Below, one piece after another: positions 42,452 through 51,369 of a DNA stretch of 64,000 bases. The DNA lies in NCBI GenBank assembly GCA_030673845.1, contig JAUTCQ010000017.1, positions 434,001 to 498,000 of the forward strand. The letters run 5' to 3'. The stretch's first letter is position 1. Every line of letters starts with the position of its first letter. The notes below the pieces were generated by a model, which was given only the letters and a program-made list of their open reading frames with translations, was not told where the DNA came from and did no database searches. The position numbers and the translations under genes are program-made. Source of the DNA: Verrucomicrobiota bacterium JB022. Lineage in GTDB: Bacteria; Verrucomicrobiota; Verrucomicrobiia; Opitutales; Oceanipulchritudinaceae.

Positions 42452-45102
42452 CGGCTTTGGGCGACTTTCAGCTTCACCTGCTGGCGGATGTCGGCGGAGG
42501 AGCGGCCGACGCCCAAGGTGTAGCTGCCGGGGGCGACTTCGTAGGCGTCGGTATCCGGATTCCACAGGCGCAGGTGGTGCAGCGGGATCTCCAGCTCCAC
42601 CGTGCGCTTTTCACCGGCCTTGAGGGGCACGCGGGCAAAGGCGATCAGGCGGCGGAGAGGGGCCGTTGCCGACGGCGTCTCCAGCGCATAGATCTGGACG
42701 ACTTCGTCGCCATCGCGTTTGCCTTCGTTGCGGACTTCGACCTTGAGGCGTACGGTGCCGTCCGGCCGGGCGGAAGCAGGGATGAGCCGTGGCTTGCCGT
42801 AGGCAAAAGTCGTGTAGCTGAGGCCGTGGCCAAAGGCAAAGAGCGGCTCACCCTCGAAGTAACGATAAGTGCGCCCGGCCATGGCGTAGTCCTCGAAGGG
42901 CGGCAAGTCGTCGGTGGAGCGGTTGAACGTCACCGGGAGTCGCCCCGAGGGGTTATAGCGCCCAAAGAGCACATCGGCGACTGCGGTGCCGCCCGCCTGC
43001 CCCGGATACCAGGCCTGCAGGATCGCACCGAGGTGTTCGGCCTCCCACGGCAGGGCGATGGCGCTGCCGCTGCAGTTGACGAATACGACTGGCTTGCCCG
43101 TGGCATGGAGGGCGTGCAGCAGCTCCGTCTGGCTCTCGGGCAGCTCGATGGAGGTGCGGTCGCCGCCGCGGAAGCCTGGCAGATCGACGCGCATTTCCTC
43201 GCCCTCCAGTTGGGGGCTGATGCCACCGACGTAGATCACGACGTCGGCCCGGGAAGCCATCTGCACCGCTTCAGCGCGCTGTGCGGTCAATTGCTCGTCG
43301 GCGTCTTCGGCTCCAGCCACGAGGGGAGCTCCGGTGGCGTGCAGCACCTCCACGTCGTCGCCTACTGCGTCGCGGATCCCTTGCAGGATCGTTACGGGGG
43401 CGGAGGGCGTGCCGTTGTAGTTGCCGAGCAGCATGGGCACGGAGTCGGCGTTGGCCCCGATCACGGCGATCGTTTGGAGCCGATCGAGGTCGAGCGGCAA
43501 GGTGTTGTGGTTGCTCAGCAGCACGAGGGACTCGCGGGCCACGTCGAGTGCCTGTTGCGCGTGTTCCGGCGAGTCCACCACGTCAAAGGGGATGCTTGCG
43601 TAGGGCACGTCTTCCGGCGGGTCGAACATGCCGAGCTGGAAGCGGGCGAGCAACACCCGGTGGAGCGCGCGGTCGACCTCGGCTTCGCTCAGCAGGCCGG
43701 TCTGCACGGCCTGCGGGATGGAGAAATACTGGCTGCCACAATTCAGGTCGCAACCGGCCTGGATCGAGCGGGCGACGGCGGCTGCCGGGGTGTCGACGAT
43801 CTTGTGGCGCGCCCAGATGTCGAAAACGGCGCCGCAGTCGGAGACGACATGGCCGTCGAAGCCCCACTGGTCGCGCAGGATCTCCGTGAGCAGGAAATGG
43901 CTGGAGGTGGCCGATTCGCCATCCACGCGATTGTAGGCGCTCATGACCGAGCCGACGCTCCCCTCCTTTACCGCCATCTCGAAATGCGGCAGGTAGGTAT
44001 CGTAAAAATCCGTCTCCGGCGCGGTGGCGTCAAACCAGTGGCGCTCCGGCTCCGGCCCGCTGTGCACGGCAAAGTGTTTGGCGCAGGCCATCACCTTGAG
44101 GTAGTTCGGGTCGTCGCCCTGCAGGCCGCGGATAAAGGAGACGCCAAGCACGCCCGTCAGGTAAGGATCTTCGCCGTAGGTTTCCTGGCCCCGGCCCCAG
44201 CGCGGATCGCGGAAGATATTGATGTTGGGCGTCCAGAAGGTGAGCCCGTGGTAGCGGCCCCGTTCGCCGTTGCGGGCCGATTCGTGGTGCTTCGCTCGCG
44301 CTTCGGTCGCGATGATGTCCGCCGTCTCCTGGAGCAGGGCGGGGTCCCAGGTCGCCGCCATGCCGATGGCCTGCGGGAAGACAGTCGCGACGCCCGCGCG
44401 GGCCACCCCGTGCAGGCACTCGTTCCAGTAATCGTATTCGGGCACGCCGAGGCGTTCGACCGCGTTGGCGCCGTTGACGAGCTGGGCGGCTTTTTCGCTC
44501 AAGGTCATGCGGCGGATGAGGTCGTCGACGCGGGCATCCCTCGGCTGCGATGGGTCGCGGAAAAGCACGGGCCCCTTGATCTCCGGCGGGGTGTCGGCGG
44601 TGGCGACCATGGCGCTGAGGTCTTCTGCCGTAAGGCGTGCGGCCAGTTCGCCCTGATCGTTGAAGACGCGGATCTCGGCAAAGACAGCCTCGCCCTTGCG
44701 GCCGGTAAAGCGGACCTCCAGCGGCCCCCGTTGGGCGTCACCCAAGTGATCGACTTCGCCCTGCACGGTGACGATCTGGCCAAAGCCGGCTTCGGCGAAC
44801 GGGTCGAGATGCTCGGCCACCTTCTGACGGGCGATCTCGACCTGGATCTGGCGTTGGCCGGGTTCGCGAAATTCGGTTTCGGCCAGATCTACCTCCACGA
44901 GGTAAGGGCCCGGCTCGAGGTTGGAGACGGAGGCGATGAAGCGCTGGCCTTGCATCTGCGCAGGCAGGCCATCGGGCTTTACGTAGTGGGCGCTGCCGTG
45001 GACATGCACGACGGGCGCGCAGCAGGGCTCGGCGGCGTGGGCGGGCGAAAGGGGTAACGCGGCCAGCAGGCCCAGGAGGGAGAGGGATCGCAAGGGCATC
45101 AT
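42448..45102 (-). CDS. Secreted GH3 glycosidase with extra N-terminal domain
   Basis: An 884-residue exported enzyme. The signal peptide is SLSLLGLLAALPLSPAHA. Residues ~30-160 form a beta-rich, malectin-like domain. The GH3 catalytic domain runs from ~180 and carries the nucleophile D422 in HVVSDCGAVFD; KHFAVHSGPEPERHWFDA and WGRGQETYGEDPYLTG are typical of the xylosidase/arabinofuranosidase branch. The GH3-C domain (NYNGTPSAPVTILQGI, NCSGSAIALPWE) and a fibronectin-III-like tail follow. It should release xylose, arabinose or glucose from oligosaccharides in the periplasm. It separates the pigment locus from the lipid-modification operon and stands alone. Confidence 0.93.
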   Translation of the reverse strand: MMPLRSLSLLGLLAALPLSPAHAAEPCCAPVVHVHGSAHYVKPDGLPAQMQGQRFIASVSNLEPGPYLVEVDLAETEFREPGQRQIQVEIARQKVAEHLDPFAEAGFGQIVTVQGEVDHLGDAQRGPLEVRFTGRKGEAVFAEIRVFNDQGELAARLTAEDLSAMVATADTPPEIKGPVLFRDPSQPRDARVDDLIRRMTLSEKAAQLVNGANAVERLGVPEYDYWNECLHGVARAGVATVFPQAIGMAATWDPALLQETADIIATEARAKHHESARNGERGRYHGLTFWTPNINIFRDPRWGRGQETYGEDPYLTGVLGVSFIRGLQGDDPNYLKVMACAKHFAVHSGPEPERHWFDATAPETDFYDTYLPHFEMAVKEGSVGSVMSAYNRVDGESATSSHFLLTEILRDQWGFDGHVVSDCGAVFDIWARHKIVDTPAAAVARSIQAGCDLNCGSQYFSIPQAVQTGLLSEAEVDRALHRVLLARFQLGMFDPPEDVPYASIPFDVVDSPEHAQQALDVARESLVLLSNHNTLPLDLDRLQTIAVIGANADSVPMLLGNYNGTPSAPVTILQGIRDAVGDDVEVLHATGAPLVAGAEDADEQLTAQRAEAVQMASRADVVIYVGGISPQLEGEEMRVDLPGFRGGDRTSIELPESQTELLHALHATGKPVVFVNCSGSAIALPWEAEHLGAILQAWYPGQAGGTAVADVLFGRYNPSGRLPVTFNRSTDDLPPFEDYAMAGRTYRYFEGEPLFAFGHGLSYTTFAYGKPRLIPASARPDGTVRLKVEVRNEGKRDGDEVVQIYALETPSATAPLRRLIAFARVPLKAGEKRTVELEIPLHHLRLWNPDTDAYEVAPGSYTLGVGRSSADIRQQVKLKVAQSR

Positions 45103-45190
45103 AATGGGGGTGGGGTGCCCGCAGCATCCTAACCTTCGGGGGCTTCGTCGACCCAGCCCGCGTGCGCATTGTTGACCTGCGCGGCCTGCT

Positions 45191-46504
45191 CTAGCAACCC
45201 TCGGGGTGGTGCGTCACCAGCGGCAGCTCCGGCACAGCGTGCAGCCCGTCCAACTCCTCAGGCGTGAAGTAATAGGGGTTGTTGGGCCGCGTGTAGACCA
45301 TCTGGCCGACGTTGATGCTGCGCATGGCAAAGGCGGCCTCGCAGTAGCACAGGTAGTAGCGCCACTTGCGGATAAAGGGCTGGTCGAAGCCCAACTCCTT
45401 CACATCGTGCAGGCGATGCTCAAACTGGTCGCGCCAGCAGCGCAGGGTGCGGGCATAGTGCTGCCCAAACGTCTCCAAATGCTGCAAAAACAGCTCGCCG
45501 GAAGAGAGCATGGCCTGCTGCATCGCAGTGAGGCTCGGCAACTGCCCGCCGGGGAAGACATGTTTCTTGATAAAGTCGGCCTGTTTGCGACCTTCTTCGT
45601 AGCGGCTGTCGGGCGCGAGGATCACCTGTAGGCCCAGCACGCCATGCGGGGCTAGCAAGCGGTGGCATTGCGTGAAAAACGTCTTCAGGTATTCGTGTCC
45701 GACCGCTTCGAGCATTTCGATCGAGACGATCGCGTCGAACTGCCCCTGCACGTCGCGGTAGTCGATCAAGTCGAGGTGGATGCGGTCGTTGAGGCCCGCT
45801 TCGTTGACCCGCTTGACGGCGACTTCGAACTGCGCCTCGGAGATGGTGATGCCCTTAACATGGCAGCCGAATTCGCGCGCCGCCGTAAGGGCAAAGCCGC
45901 CCCAGCCGCAGCCGATCTCCAACACCTTCATCCCAGGCTTGAGCTGCAGCTTGCGGCACAGGCGGCGGTATTTCTCACGCTGGGCCTCGGCGAGGTCCAT
46001 CTCCGGGTGAGGGAAATAGGCGCTGGAGTAAGACCACGTCTCGTCGAGCCAAAGGTGGTAAAATTCGTTGCTGAGGTCGTAATGCTCCTCGATGTTGCGC
46101 TTGCTGTTTTCCCTGGAGTTGCGGCGGCCGAGGTGCTTCAGCCAGTTGGCCCCCTTGGCGAGGTTGAACAGCATCGGCTTGCGCCCGGCGTCTCCGAAGC
46201 CAGGTACGGTGTCGATATTGGCGAGGAAGAAGCGCAGCAGGTGAGTGACGTCGGGGCTGTCCCACAAGCCGGCCATGTAGGCCTCGCCAAAGCCGATCTC
46301 GCCGCCCCACACGATGTAGCGGAAAAAGCGGTCGTCGCGGATCTGCAACTCCGCGACCGGCGATTTGGGATCGTCGTAAGGGGCGCATTCTTGCGGCGGC
46401 TGGCCGAAGTGACGCTCCTTGCCATCCGGGAGCACGACTTTGAGGTGCCCGTGCCGGAATTGCTTCAGGATGGACCAGAAGGGTGCTGCCAGTAAACGAC
46501 TCAT
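45191..46504 (-). CDS. cfa: Cyclopropane-fatty-acyl-phospholipid synthase family methyltransferase
   Basis: A 437-residue SAM-dependent methyltransferase that modifies unsaturated acyl chains of membrane lipids. The ATG at 46504 is preferred; a start at 46528 adds eight residues. The N-terminal ~100 residues are the Cfa lipid-binding domain (GEIGFGEAYMAGLWDSPDV). SAM motif I is VLEIGCGWGGFALTAA. NIEEHYDLSNEFYHLWLD and SSAYFPHP are Cfa signatures, and YTRPNNPYYF closes the chain. It lies downstream of DUF1365 and FAD genes in a three-gene operon. In that setting the product may be a cyclopropane or a methylated/furan-type acyl chain. Confidence 0.92.
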   Translation of the reverse strand: MSRLLAAPFWSILKQFRHGHLKVVLPDGKERHFGQPPQECAPYDDPKSPVAELQIRDDRFFRYIVWGGEIGFGEAYMAGLWDSPDVTHLLRFFLANIDTVPGFGDAGRKPMLFNLAKGANWLKHLGRRNSRENSKRNIEEHYDLSNEFYHLWLDETWSYSSAYFPHPEMDLAEAQREKYRRLCRKLQLKPGMKVLEIGCGWGGFALTAAREFGCHVKGITISEAQFEVAVKRVNEAGLNDRIHLDLIDYRDVQGQFDAIVSIEMLEAVGHEYLKTFFTQCHRLLAPHGVLGLQVILAPDSRYEEGRKQADFIKKHVFPGGQLPSLTAMQQAMLSSGELFLQHLETFGQHYARTLRCWRDQFEHRLHDVKELGFDQPFIRKWRYYLCYCEAAFAMRSINVGQMVYTRPNNPYYFTPEELDGLHAVPELPLVTHHPEGC

Positions 46505-46547
46505 ACCAAGGTCAAATTGTAGGCTCAATCAGGCTTCTCGACAAGCT

Positions 46548-47408
46548 TTACGAAGATTTCACCGTCGGCGCATCCTTCTGCCCCAATTTTGGGTAGATGC
46601 CCTGTTGCAGCTCCGGCTCCTTTTCCTTCATCCGGAAGGGCACGCCCTTCAGCCACAGCTTGAGCGCATGCCAATGGATCAGCCCCATGACCCGCGCGGT
46701 GACGAGGGGGAACTGGGCGCTGAAGGCCAGTAAGCGCTGTGTCGTCAGCGGCTGGCGCGCCCCGGTGAGCGTGGCGTGGAAAAAGGGTTGAGACCGGCCT
46801 TCGTAGCGCCCACCCACCGCCAGGGCGAGACGTTGACCGGGCACGTGCAGCTTTAGCGACAGGTGGTGGTCGAGGTCGCTGAACGGGGAGATGTAGAAGT
46901 GCTTCGGCACCTCATCCGTAAACACGTTGCGCTGCATCTGCTCGCGCGTGATCAGGTAGGGCTTCAGCTCGCCGAAGGTGTTGTGCACCTCCGCGATCAT
47001 CGCGAGCGGCGCGTCGCTTTCGTCGTAGCAGACAAAGACGCTGAGCGGGTTGAAGACGTAGCCGAACACGCGCACGCTGGTCAGCAGCTCGATGCGCCAG
47101 ACCGTCTCCGTGACGCCGCGCTCCCGTAGAAACGCCCGCACGTTGTCCCGGAGGTCGCGATGCCCCATGAAGAGGTGGTCGCGGTCGTAAAACGAATAGA
47201 CGTTGGGGCGGTTGCGGCTGAAGATCGGGATGCGCCGGGAAAGCTCCGACAGCTCGTCCAGATCGAGATAAAACATGAAGAGGCGCGACTTGAAGCCGTA
47301 GCGCCGAGGCTCGTAGCGGTCGTGGGAGGCACGACAGGCGTACAGGGCCGAGCGGAGGGGAGATTCGCTAGCCATGTCCAATAGAGGTGGGGAGGAGTAG
47401 GGAGTCAC
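46548..47408 (-). CDS. DUF1365 protein
   Basis: A 286-residue protein. A GTG at 47408 overlaps the upstream stop by 4 bases (GTGA); an ATG at 47375 (MASESPLRSALYACRASHDR) would make it 11 residues shorter. Family marks are SALYACRASHDRYEPRRYGFKSRLFMFYLDLDEL, VFGYVFNPLSVFVCYD, AEVHNTFGE and HVPKHFYISPF-like EVPKHFYISPFSDLD. DUF1365 genes are nearly always found with a Cfa-type methyltransferase and an FAD-dependent oxidoreductase, as here. A part in unsaturated fatty-acid modification is accepted, but the reaction is not known to me. Confidence 0.9.
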   Translation of the reverse strand: MTPYSSPPLLDMASESPLRSALYACRASHDRYEPRRYGFKSRLFMFYLDLDELSELSRRIPIFSRNRPNVYSFYDRDHLFMGHRDLRDNVRAFLRERGVTETVWRIELLTSVRVFGYVFNPLSVFVCYDESDAPLAMIAEVHNTFGELKPYLITREQMQRNVFTDEVPKHFYISPFSDLDHHLSLKLHVPGQRLALAVGGRYEGRSQPFFHATLTGARQPLTTQRLLAFSAQFPLVTARVMGLIHWHALKLWLKGVPFRMKEKEPELQQGIYPKLGQKDAPTVKSS

Positions 47409-48679
47409 GCCACGATACTGGCTTTTTCCATCGCGTTCAACGCTTGGGCAACGTTTTCGCCGCTCATGAGGCCGTCTTCGTGGAAGCCATATCGGAAGTA
47501 GGCCCCAGCAAAGTAGATCGGGCCCGTTTCATTGAGCCGGGGCAGGTGTGCTTGCGCCTTCACCGCGGGCAAGTCGAAGCGCGGGTGCGTGTATTCCTTC
47601 TCCCAGAGCACCGTTTGAGGATCCACCACATGCTGTGCATCGAGGCTCACAAAATACTGCTGCCGGTCGGACACCCCTTGCAGCCGATTCATCCAATAGT
47701 GCGTCGAGGCAGTGACGGCGTCGTGCCCCACCGCTTCCACCCGGTAGTTCCAGGCGGCCCAGGCCGAGCGTGGCCCCGGCATCACGCGGGCATCGGTGTG
47801 GAGTTGCACGTGGCTGCGGTTGTAGGCAAACGCGCCCAACACCTGATGTTCGTCGCGGGTTGGGTTGGCCAGCAGCTGCAAAGCCTCATCGGCATGGGTG
47901 GCGATGATCACCGAATCAAAGGCCTGCTTTTCACCTTTCGCATCGACGACTACGGCCCCGCTAGCACGCCGCTGGACTTCCACCGCCGGCAGCGCCGTGT
48001 GGATCCGCTCGCGGAACGGCTCGATCAAGCGCTCGCGATAGACCCGGCTGCCACCCGTCACCGTGCGCCAGGTGTGGTGCGTTACGCGCCCGAGCAGGCC
48101 GTGGTTGTAGAGAAAGCGGGCGAGCGAGGGCAGGGGGAAGGCGCGGATGTGATCCTGCGGGGTCGACCAGATGGCGCCGCACATCGGCAGCAGGTAGAGG
48201 CGCGCAAACGGTTCGCTGAAGCAGTGCTGTTCCAGGAATTCACCCAAGGTCTGGTCGGGCAGGGCATCCAGTCGCGCCAGCCGGTTGATGATGCGGTTGA
48301 ACTTGTAGAAGTCGCGGATCATCAGCCAGAACTGCGGGCGCGCAACGTTGCGCTTTTGGGCGAAGATCCCCTGCAACTGGTGACTGCACCACGTCAACCG
48401 GGCAGGCAGGTGATTCATGCCAAACGACATGTCGGCCTCCTGGGTCGGCACCTGCAATTCCTCAAACAAGGCCGTCAGGCGAGGATACGTCACCTCGTTG
48501 TAGACCATGAATCCCGTGTCGATCGGCACCTCGCGGTCGATCTCGCGCACCGTCACCGTATTGGTGTGCCCGCCGACGTAATCCTCCCGCTCATAGAGCG
48601 TCAGCTCGCACTGTGGATGCAAGCGATGGGCACAGGCGAGGCCCGAGATCCCGGTTCCGACGATGGCGACTTTACGCAT
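47405..48679 (-). CDS. FAD-dependent amine-oxidase-like oxidoreductase
   Basis: A 424-residue flavoprotein, first gene of the lipid operon. The FAD-binding N-terminus is VAIVGTGISGLACAHRLHP with ...LTLYEREDYVGGHTNT, and the C-terminal FAD contact is YFAGAYFRYGFHEDGLMSG. VPIDTGFMVYNEVTYPRL and FPLPSLARFLYNHGLL are shared by the proteins paired with DUF1365 and Cfa. Such enzymes are thought to desaturate or oxidise a modified acyl chain. The start is the ATG at 48679. The promoter should be in 48680-48799, before a repeat. Confidence 0.9.
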   Translation of the reverse strand: MRKVAIVGTGISGLACAHRLHPQCELTLYEREDYVGGHTNTVTVREIDREVPIDTGFMVYNEVTYPRLTALFEELQVPTQEADMSFGMNHLPARLTWCSHQLQGIFAQKRNVARPQFWLMIRDFYKFNRIINRLARLDALPDQTLGEFLEQHCFSEPFARLYLLPMCGAIWSTPQDHIRAFPLPSLARFLYNHGLLGRVTHHTWRTVTGGSRVYRERLIEPFRERIHTALPAVEVQRRASGAVVVDAKGEKQAFDSVIIATHADEALQLLANPTRDEHQVLGAFAYNRSHVQLHTDARVMPGPRSAWAAWNYRVEAVGHDAVTASTHYWMNRLQGVSDRQQYFVSLDAQHVVDPQTVLWEKEYTHPRFDLPAVKAQAHLPRLNETGPIYFAGAYFRYGFHEDGLMSGENVAQALNAMEKASIVA

Positions 48680-48799
48680 ATTGCTAATTCATCGCGCTTT
48701 CCGCGACGAGGGCGAACCATTGCCCGTCTACGGCCTAGAGTCAAAGCCCAGTGGAAGATACTGGCGGCAAACGGAGTTGCGCCTAGGGGAGGGGGAAGG

Positions 48800-48893
48800 G
48801 CCACGGATGGACACGGATCAGCACAGATAAAGAGAATAAATACGTTGGTTTTTTTTCTTCATCCGCGTAAATCCGCGCTGATCTGCGGCTGAA
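48800..48893. repeat. Degenerate 'CGGAT' repeat pair
   Basis: The left part (CCACGGATGGACACGGATCA, 48801-48820) and the right part (48857-48893, with ATCCGCGTAAATCCGCG and TGATCTGCGGCTGA) contain CGGAT units in opposite orientation and flank a T-rich middle. The right part, read in reverse, is the same repeat as the copy that abuts recJ (6831-6870). It fills most of the ~230-base gap between the esterase and the FAD gene. No frame here looks coding. Confidence 0.6.
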
Positions 48894-48907
48894 CCGTCTT
48901 CTGCCCC

Positions 48908-49636
48908 CTACAAATAGAGCGGCACCATCTTGCGCCAGTAGTAGCCGCGGTGGGCGCGGTCGCCCCAGACGTGGAGGTGGTTGGCGATGCCCTTGCGCCA
49001 GAGCTCGTCGCTGAGGCGGCGATTGTTGTCGAGAAACGGGTCTTCGGCGCCAATCACAAAGTGAATGTCCATCGCGCGCAACGGGGCGAGGTAATTTTCG
49101 TCCGTCAGGTTGGGCAGGTAGTGGCTCGGCATGTGGTAATACACCGCGTTGTCGTAATAGCCATCGAGCAGGTCGGCGAAGTATTCCACCGGCTGGGTCA
49201 AGTCGTAGCGGCCACTGAGCGCGAGCAGCTTCTGGAACTTCCAGGGGTAGCGGAAGGCGAGGTTGCACGCGTGGTAGGCGCCAAAGCTGCAACCGTGCGA
49301 GATCGTGCAACGGTTGGCGTTCTTGCGGTCCATGAACGGCATCACCTCGTTTACGATGTAGTCCTCGTATTGCTGGTGACGCTCGATGCGGCCCCGAGGG
49401 TGCGCCCAGAAGCAGTAAAACGACTCCGCATCGATCGAATCGACGCAGTAGAGCTGGAAGATGCCCGCGTCGATCTTGTCCTTGAGCACATCGACCATGC
49501 GCAGGTGCTCATACTCGTAAAAGCGCCCCCCGCGGGTCGGGAAGATCAGCACTTTGGCCCCGGCATGGCCGAAGACGAGCAGTTCCATCTCCCGCTGCAA
49601 GTGCGGGCTGAACCAACGGTGGTATTCTCGATTCAC
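48908..49636 (-). CDS. Esterase, D/PF00756-type alpha/beta-hydrolase
   Basis: About 242 residues from a GTG at 49636 (NREYHRWFSPHLQREMELLVFGHAG follows). Another GTG at 49684 adds a proline-rich 16-residue tail that is not family-like. The catalytic triad is plausible: Ser in HGCSFGAYHA, Asp in IGAEDPFLD and His in GDRAHRGYYW. VLIFPTRGGRFYEYEHLRMVD is a common opening for the enterochelin-esterase/YbbA-like group of small esterases. There is no signal peptide, so it is likely cytoplasmic. The substrate is unknown. It is monocistronic. Confidence 0.82.
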   Translation of the reverse strand: MNREYHRWFSPHLQREMELLVFGHAGAKVLIFPTRGGRFYEYEHLRMVDVLKDKIDAGIFQLYCVDSIDAESFYCFWAHPRGRIERHQQYEDYIVNEVMPFMDRKNANRCTISHGCSFGAYHACNLAFRYPWKFQKLLALSGRYDLTQPVEYFADLLDGYYDNAVYYHMPSHYLPNLTDENYLAPLRAMDIHFVIGAEDPFLDNNRRLSDELWRKGIANHLHVWGDRAHRGYYWRKMVPLYL

Positions 49637-49861
49637 AGACTGAGGCGGGGGAGGGGAGACAACGGTAAACGTGAGGCTCCCCACTCAATACCCCCACCCA
49701 CACCTGCGGCGCAAGACCGCACACCGCACGCGGTGTAACAATCTGCGGGAGATGTCACGCGGGGGGCAAAAAAGGTAGGCTGGCACGCCACCCATATGCG
49801 AAATCACAGGGAAGCAGACAGAGGCAGCCTCCAATGGCCTTCATTTCCGCCAAACGCGTTA
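49637..49861. other. Non-coding region upstream of the esterase
   Basis: About 225 bases without a credible gene. A tight palindrome, ACACCGCACGCGGTGT (49721-49736), is the only structure that I can point to. The esterase promoter should be here; I could not place its boxes. The inverted-repeat element follows at 49862. Confidence 0.3.
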
Positions 49862-50012
49862 TGGAGTGCTGCGCTCCGCGCAGATCTGGATGATGTCTTA
49901 GAAACGGATACAGGAGGCCCCAGGGCTCAAGCACGGGTAAGTTGCTTGCGATGTCGCCCTTCGCTTTGGCCGCCTACTCCTAAACCAGATCTGCGCAAAG
50001 CGCAGCACTCCA
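49862..50012. repeat. Inverted-repeat element with 28-base ends (151 bp)
   Basis: The left end (49862-49889, starting TGGAGTGCTGCGCTCCGCGC) is an inverted repeat of the right end (49985-50012, starting CCAGATCTGCGCAAAGCGCA), with 26 of 28 positions matching. About 95 bases lie between, with no coding frame. It sits 56 bases from the tyrS stop. The structure fits a miniature transposable element or a REP-like pair; no related transposase is in the window. Confidence 0.8.
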
Positions 50013-50039
50013 GATTACGTTAGAGCGATTTACGACCGC

Positions 50040-50057
50040 GCACCCCAGTAGGGGTGC
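50040..50057. repeat. Palindromic hairpin after tyrS
   Basis: GCACCCC (50040-50046), loop AGTA, GGGGTGC (50051-50057): a perfect 7-pair stem 12 bases past the tyrS stop. It lacks a T run on the minus strand, so it is a poor intrinsic terminator. The stem resembles the GCACCC/GGGTGC hairpins of the elements at 14.5 and 17.3 kb. Confidence 0.6.
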
Positions 50058-50068
50058 CACTTCCTGCG

Positions 50069-51247
50069 TTACGCCAGCACCCGGAAGAACTTGCGCTTGC
50101 CGGCCTGGAGCACGATGGGGGCGCTGGGGCGGGCGATTTCGAGCATCGGCTGGTCCTGCTTCACGTCGTCGATCTTCACCGAGCCTTGCTCGATCAGGCG
50201 ACGCGCTTCCTTCTTGCTGTCGAAGAGGCCCGAGTTGGCGAGCAGGTTGACGAGGGTCTGCGATTCGCCCTCGGCCAGTTGGCTCCATTGGAACTCCGGC
50301 ATCTCGTCCGGACGCTGGTTTTGGGAAAACACCTTCTCGAACTGCTCCAGCTCGTGCTGGCCCTTGCCCTCGCCGTGGATCTTGTCGGTCAGGGTCTTGG
50401 CGAGCAGCTTCTTGGCCGCCATCGGGTGCCCGGCCTGCAGCTCCTTGATCTCCTCGGGTGTCTTCAGCAGCAACAGGCGGTAGTAGTCCCACATCACTTC
50501 GTCGCCGATGCTCATGATCTTGCCAAACATGTCCTTCGACGTGTCGTTGAAGGCGATGTAGTTATCCTGGCTCTTGGACATCTTCTTCACGCCGTCGGTG
50601 CCGACGAGCAGGGGCAGGGTCATCACGATCTGCTCCGGTTGACCGGCGTCGCGCTGCAGCGTGCGGCCCACGAGGTTGTTGAAAAGCTGGTCGGTGCCGC
50701 CCAGCTCCACGTCGGACTTCACCATCACGCTGTCGTAGCCCTGTACGAGCGGGTAGAGAAACTCGATGATGCTGATCGGCGTGTTGCTGTTAAAGCGCTT
50801 GTGGAAGTCGTCGCGCTCCAGCATGCGGGCCACCGTCATCTTGCGGGCGAGGCCGAGGCAGTCTTCGAAGCCCATCTTGCCAAACCACTCGCTGTTGAAG
50901 CGCACGGTGGTCTTGGCGGGGTCGAGGATCTGGTAAGCCTGATCGACGTAGGTCTTCGCGTTTTCGGTGATCTCCTCCTTCGTCAACACCGGGCGGGTGG
51001 ACGAACGGCCCGAGGGGTCGCCGATCAAGGTCGTGAAGTCGCCAATGATGAGCACGGCCTCGTGCCCGAGGTCCTGAAACTGGCGCAGCTTGTTGAACAC
51101 GACCATGTGGCCGAAGGTCAGGTCGGGGCGGGTCGGGTCGACGCCCAGCTTCACGCGCAGCGGGCGGCCTTCGGCCAGGCGCTTTTCCAGTTCCTCGCGG
51201 CTGTGGAGATCTGCCACGTTCTGACACAGAATATCAATCGGCTTCAT
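50069..51247 (-). CDS. tyrS: Tyrosyl-tRNA synthetase
   Basis: A 392-residue class I synthetase that charges tRNA-Tyr. The HIGH-type motif is in LTFGHMVVFNKL, and KMSKS is exact in GVKKMSKSQDNYIAF. The amino-acid pocket segment is IIEFLYPLVQGYDSVMVKSDVELGGTDQLFN. A C-terminal S4 RNA-binding domain (QTLVNLLANSGLFDSKKEARRLIEQGSVKID) ends the chain. The layout matches the shorter TyrRS form (TyrZ-like). The start at 51247 is divergent from the peroxiredoxin gene across 122 bases. I saw no T-box leader there. Confidence 0.96.
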   Translation of the reverse strand: MKPIDILCQNVADLHSREELEKRLAEGRPLRVKLGVDPTRPDLTFGHMVVFNKLRQFQDLGHEAVLIIGDFTTLIGDPSGRSSTRPVLTKEEITENAKTYVDQAYQILDPAKTTVRFNSEWFGKMGFEDCLGLARKMTVARMLERDDFHKRFNSNTPISIIEFLYPLVQGYDSVMVKSDVELGGTDQLFNNLVGRTLQRDAGQPEQIVMTLPLLVGTDGVKKMSKSQDNYIAFNDTSKDMFGKIMSIGDEVMWDYYRLLLLKTPEEIKELQAGHPMAAKKLLAKTLTDKIHGEGKGQHELEQFEKVFSQNQRPDEMPEFQWSQLAEGESQTLVNLLANSGLFDSKKEARRLIEQGSVKIDDVKQDQPMLEIARPSAPIVLQAGKRKFFRVLA

Positions 51248-51369
51248 GGAAGGCTACGACTTGAACAGGACTTCCCAGCAGTGGAAAGGAGTTTTTGCGG
51301 CCATGGGGTGGATTCGTGCAAAACTTCCGCCTTGCGACCTGCTGCCCCATCCTTGAAGCTGAAGGCCTT

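Noticed and set aside
50040-50057. Hairpin after tyrS as an intrinsic terminator
   Set aside because: There is no T run on the minus strand after the stem; it is more like the repeat hairpins elsewhere.
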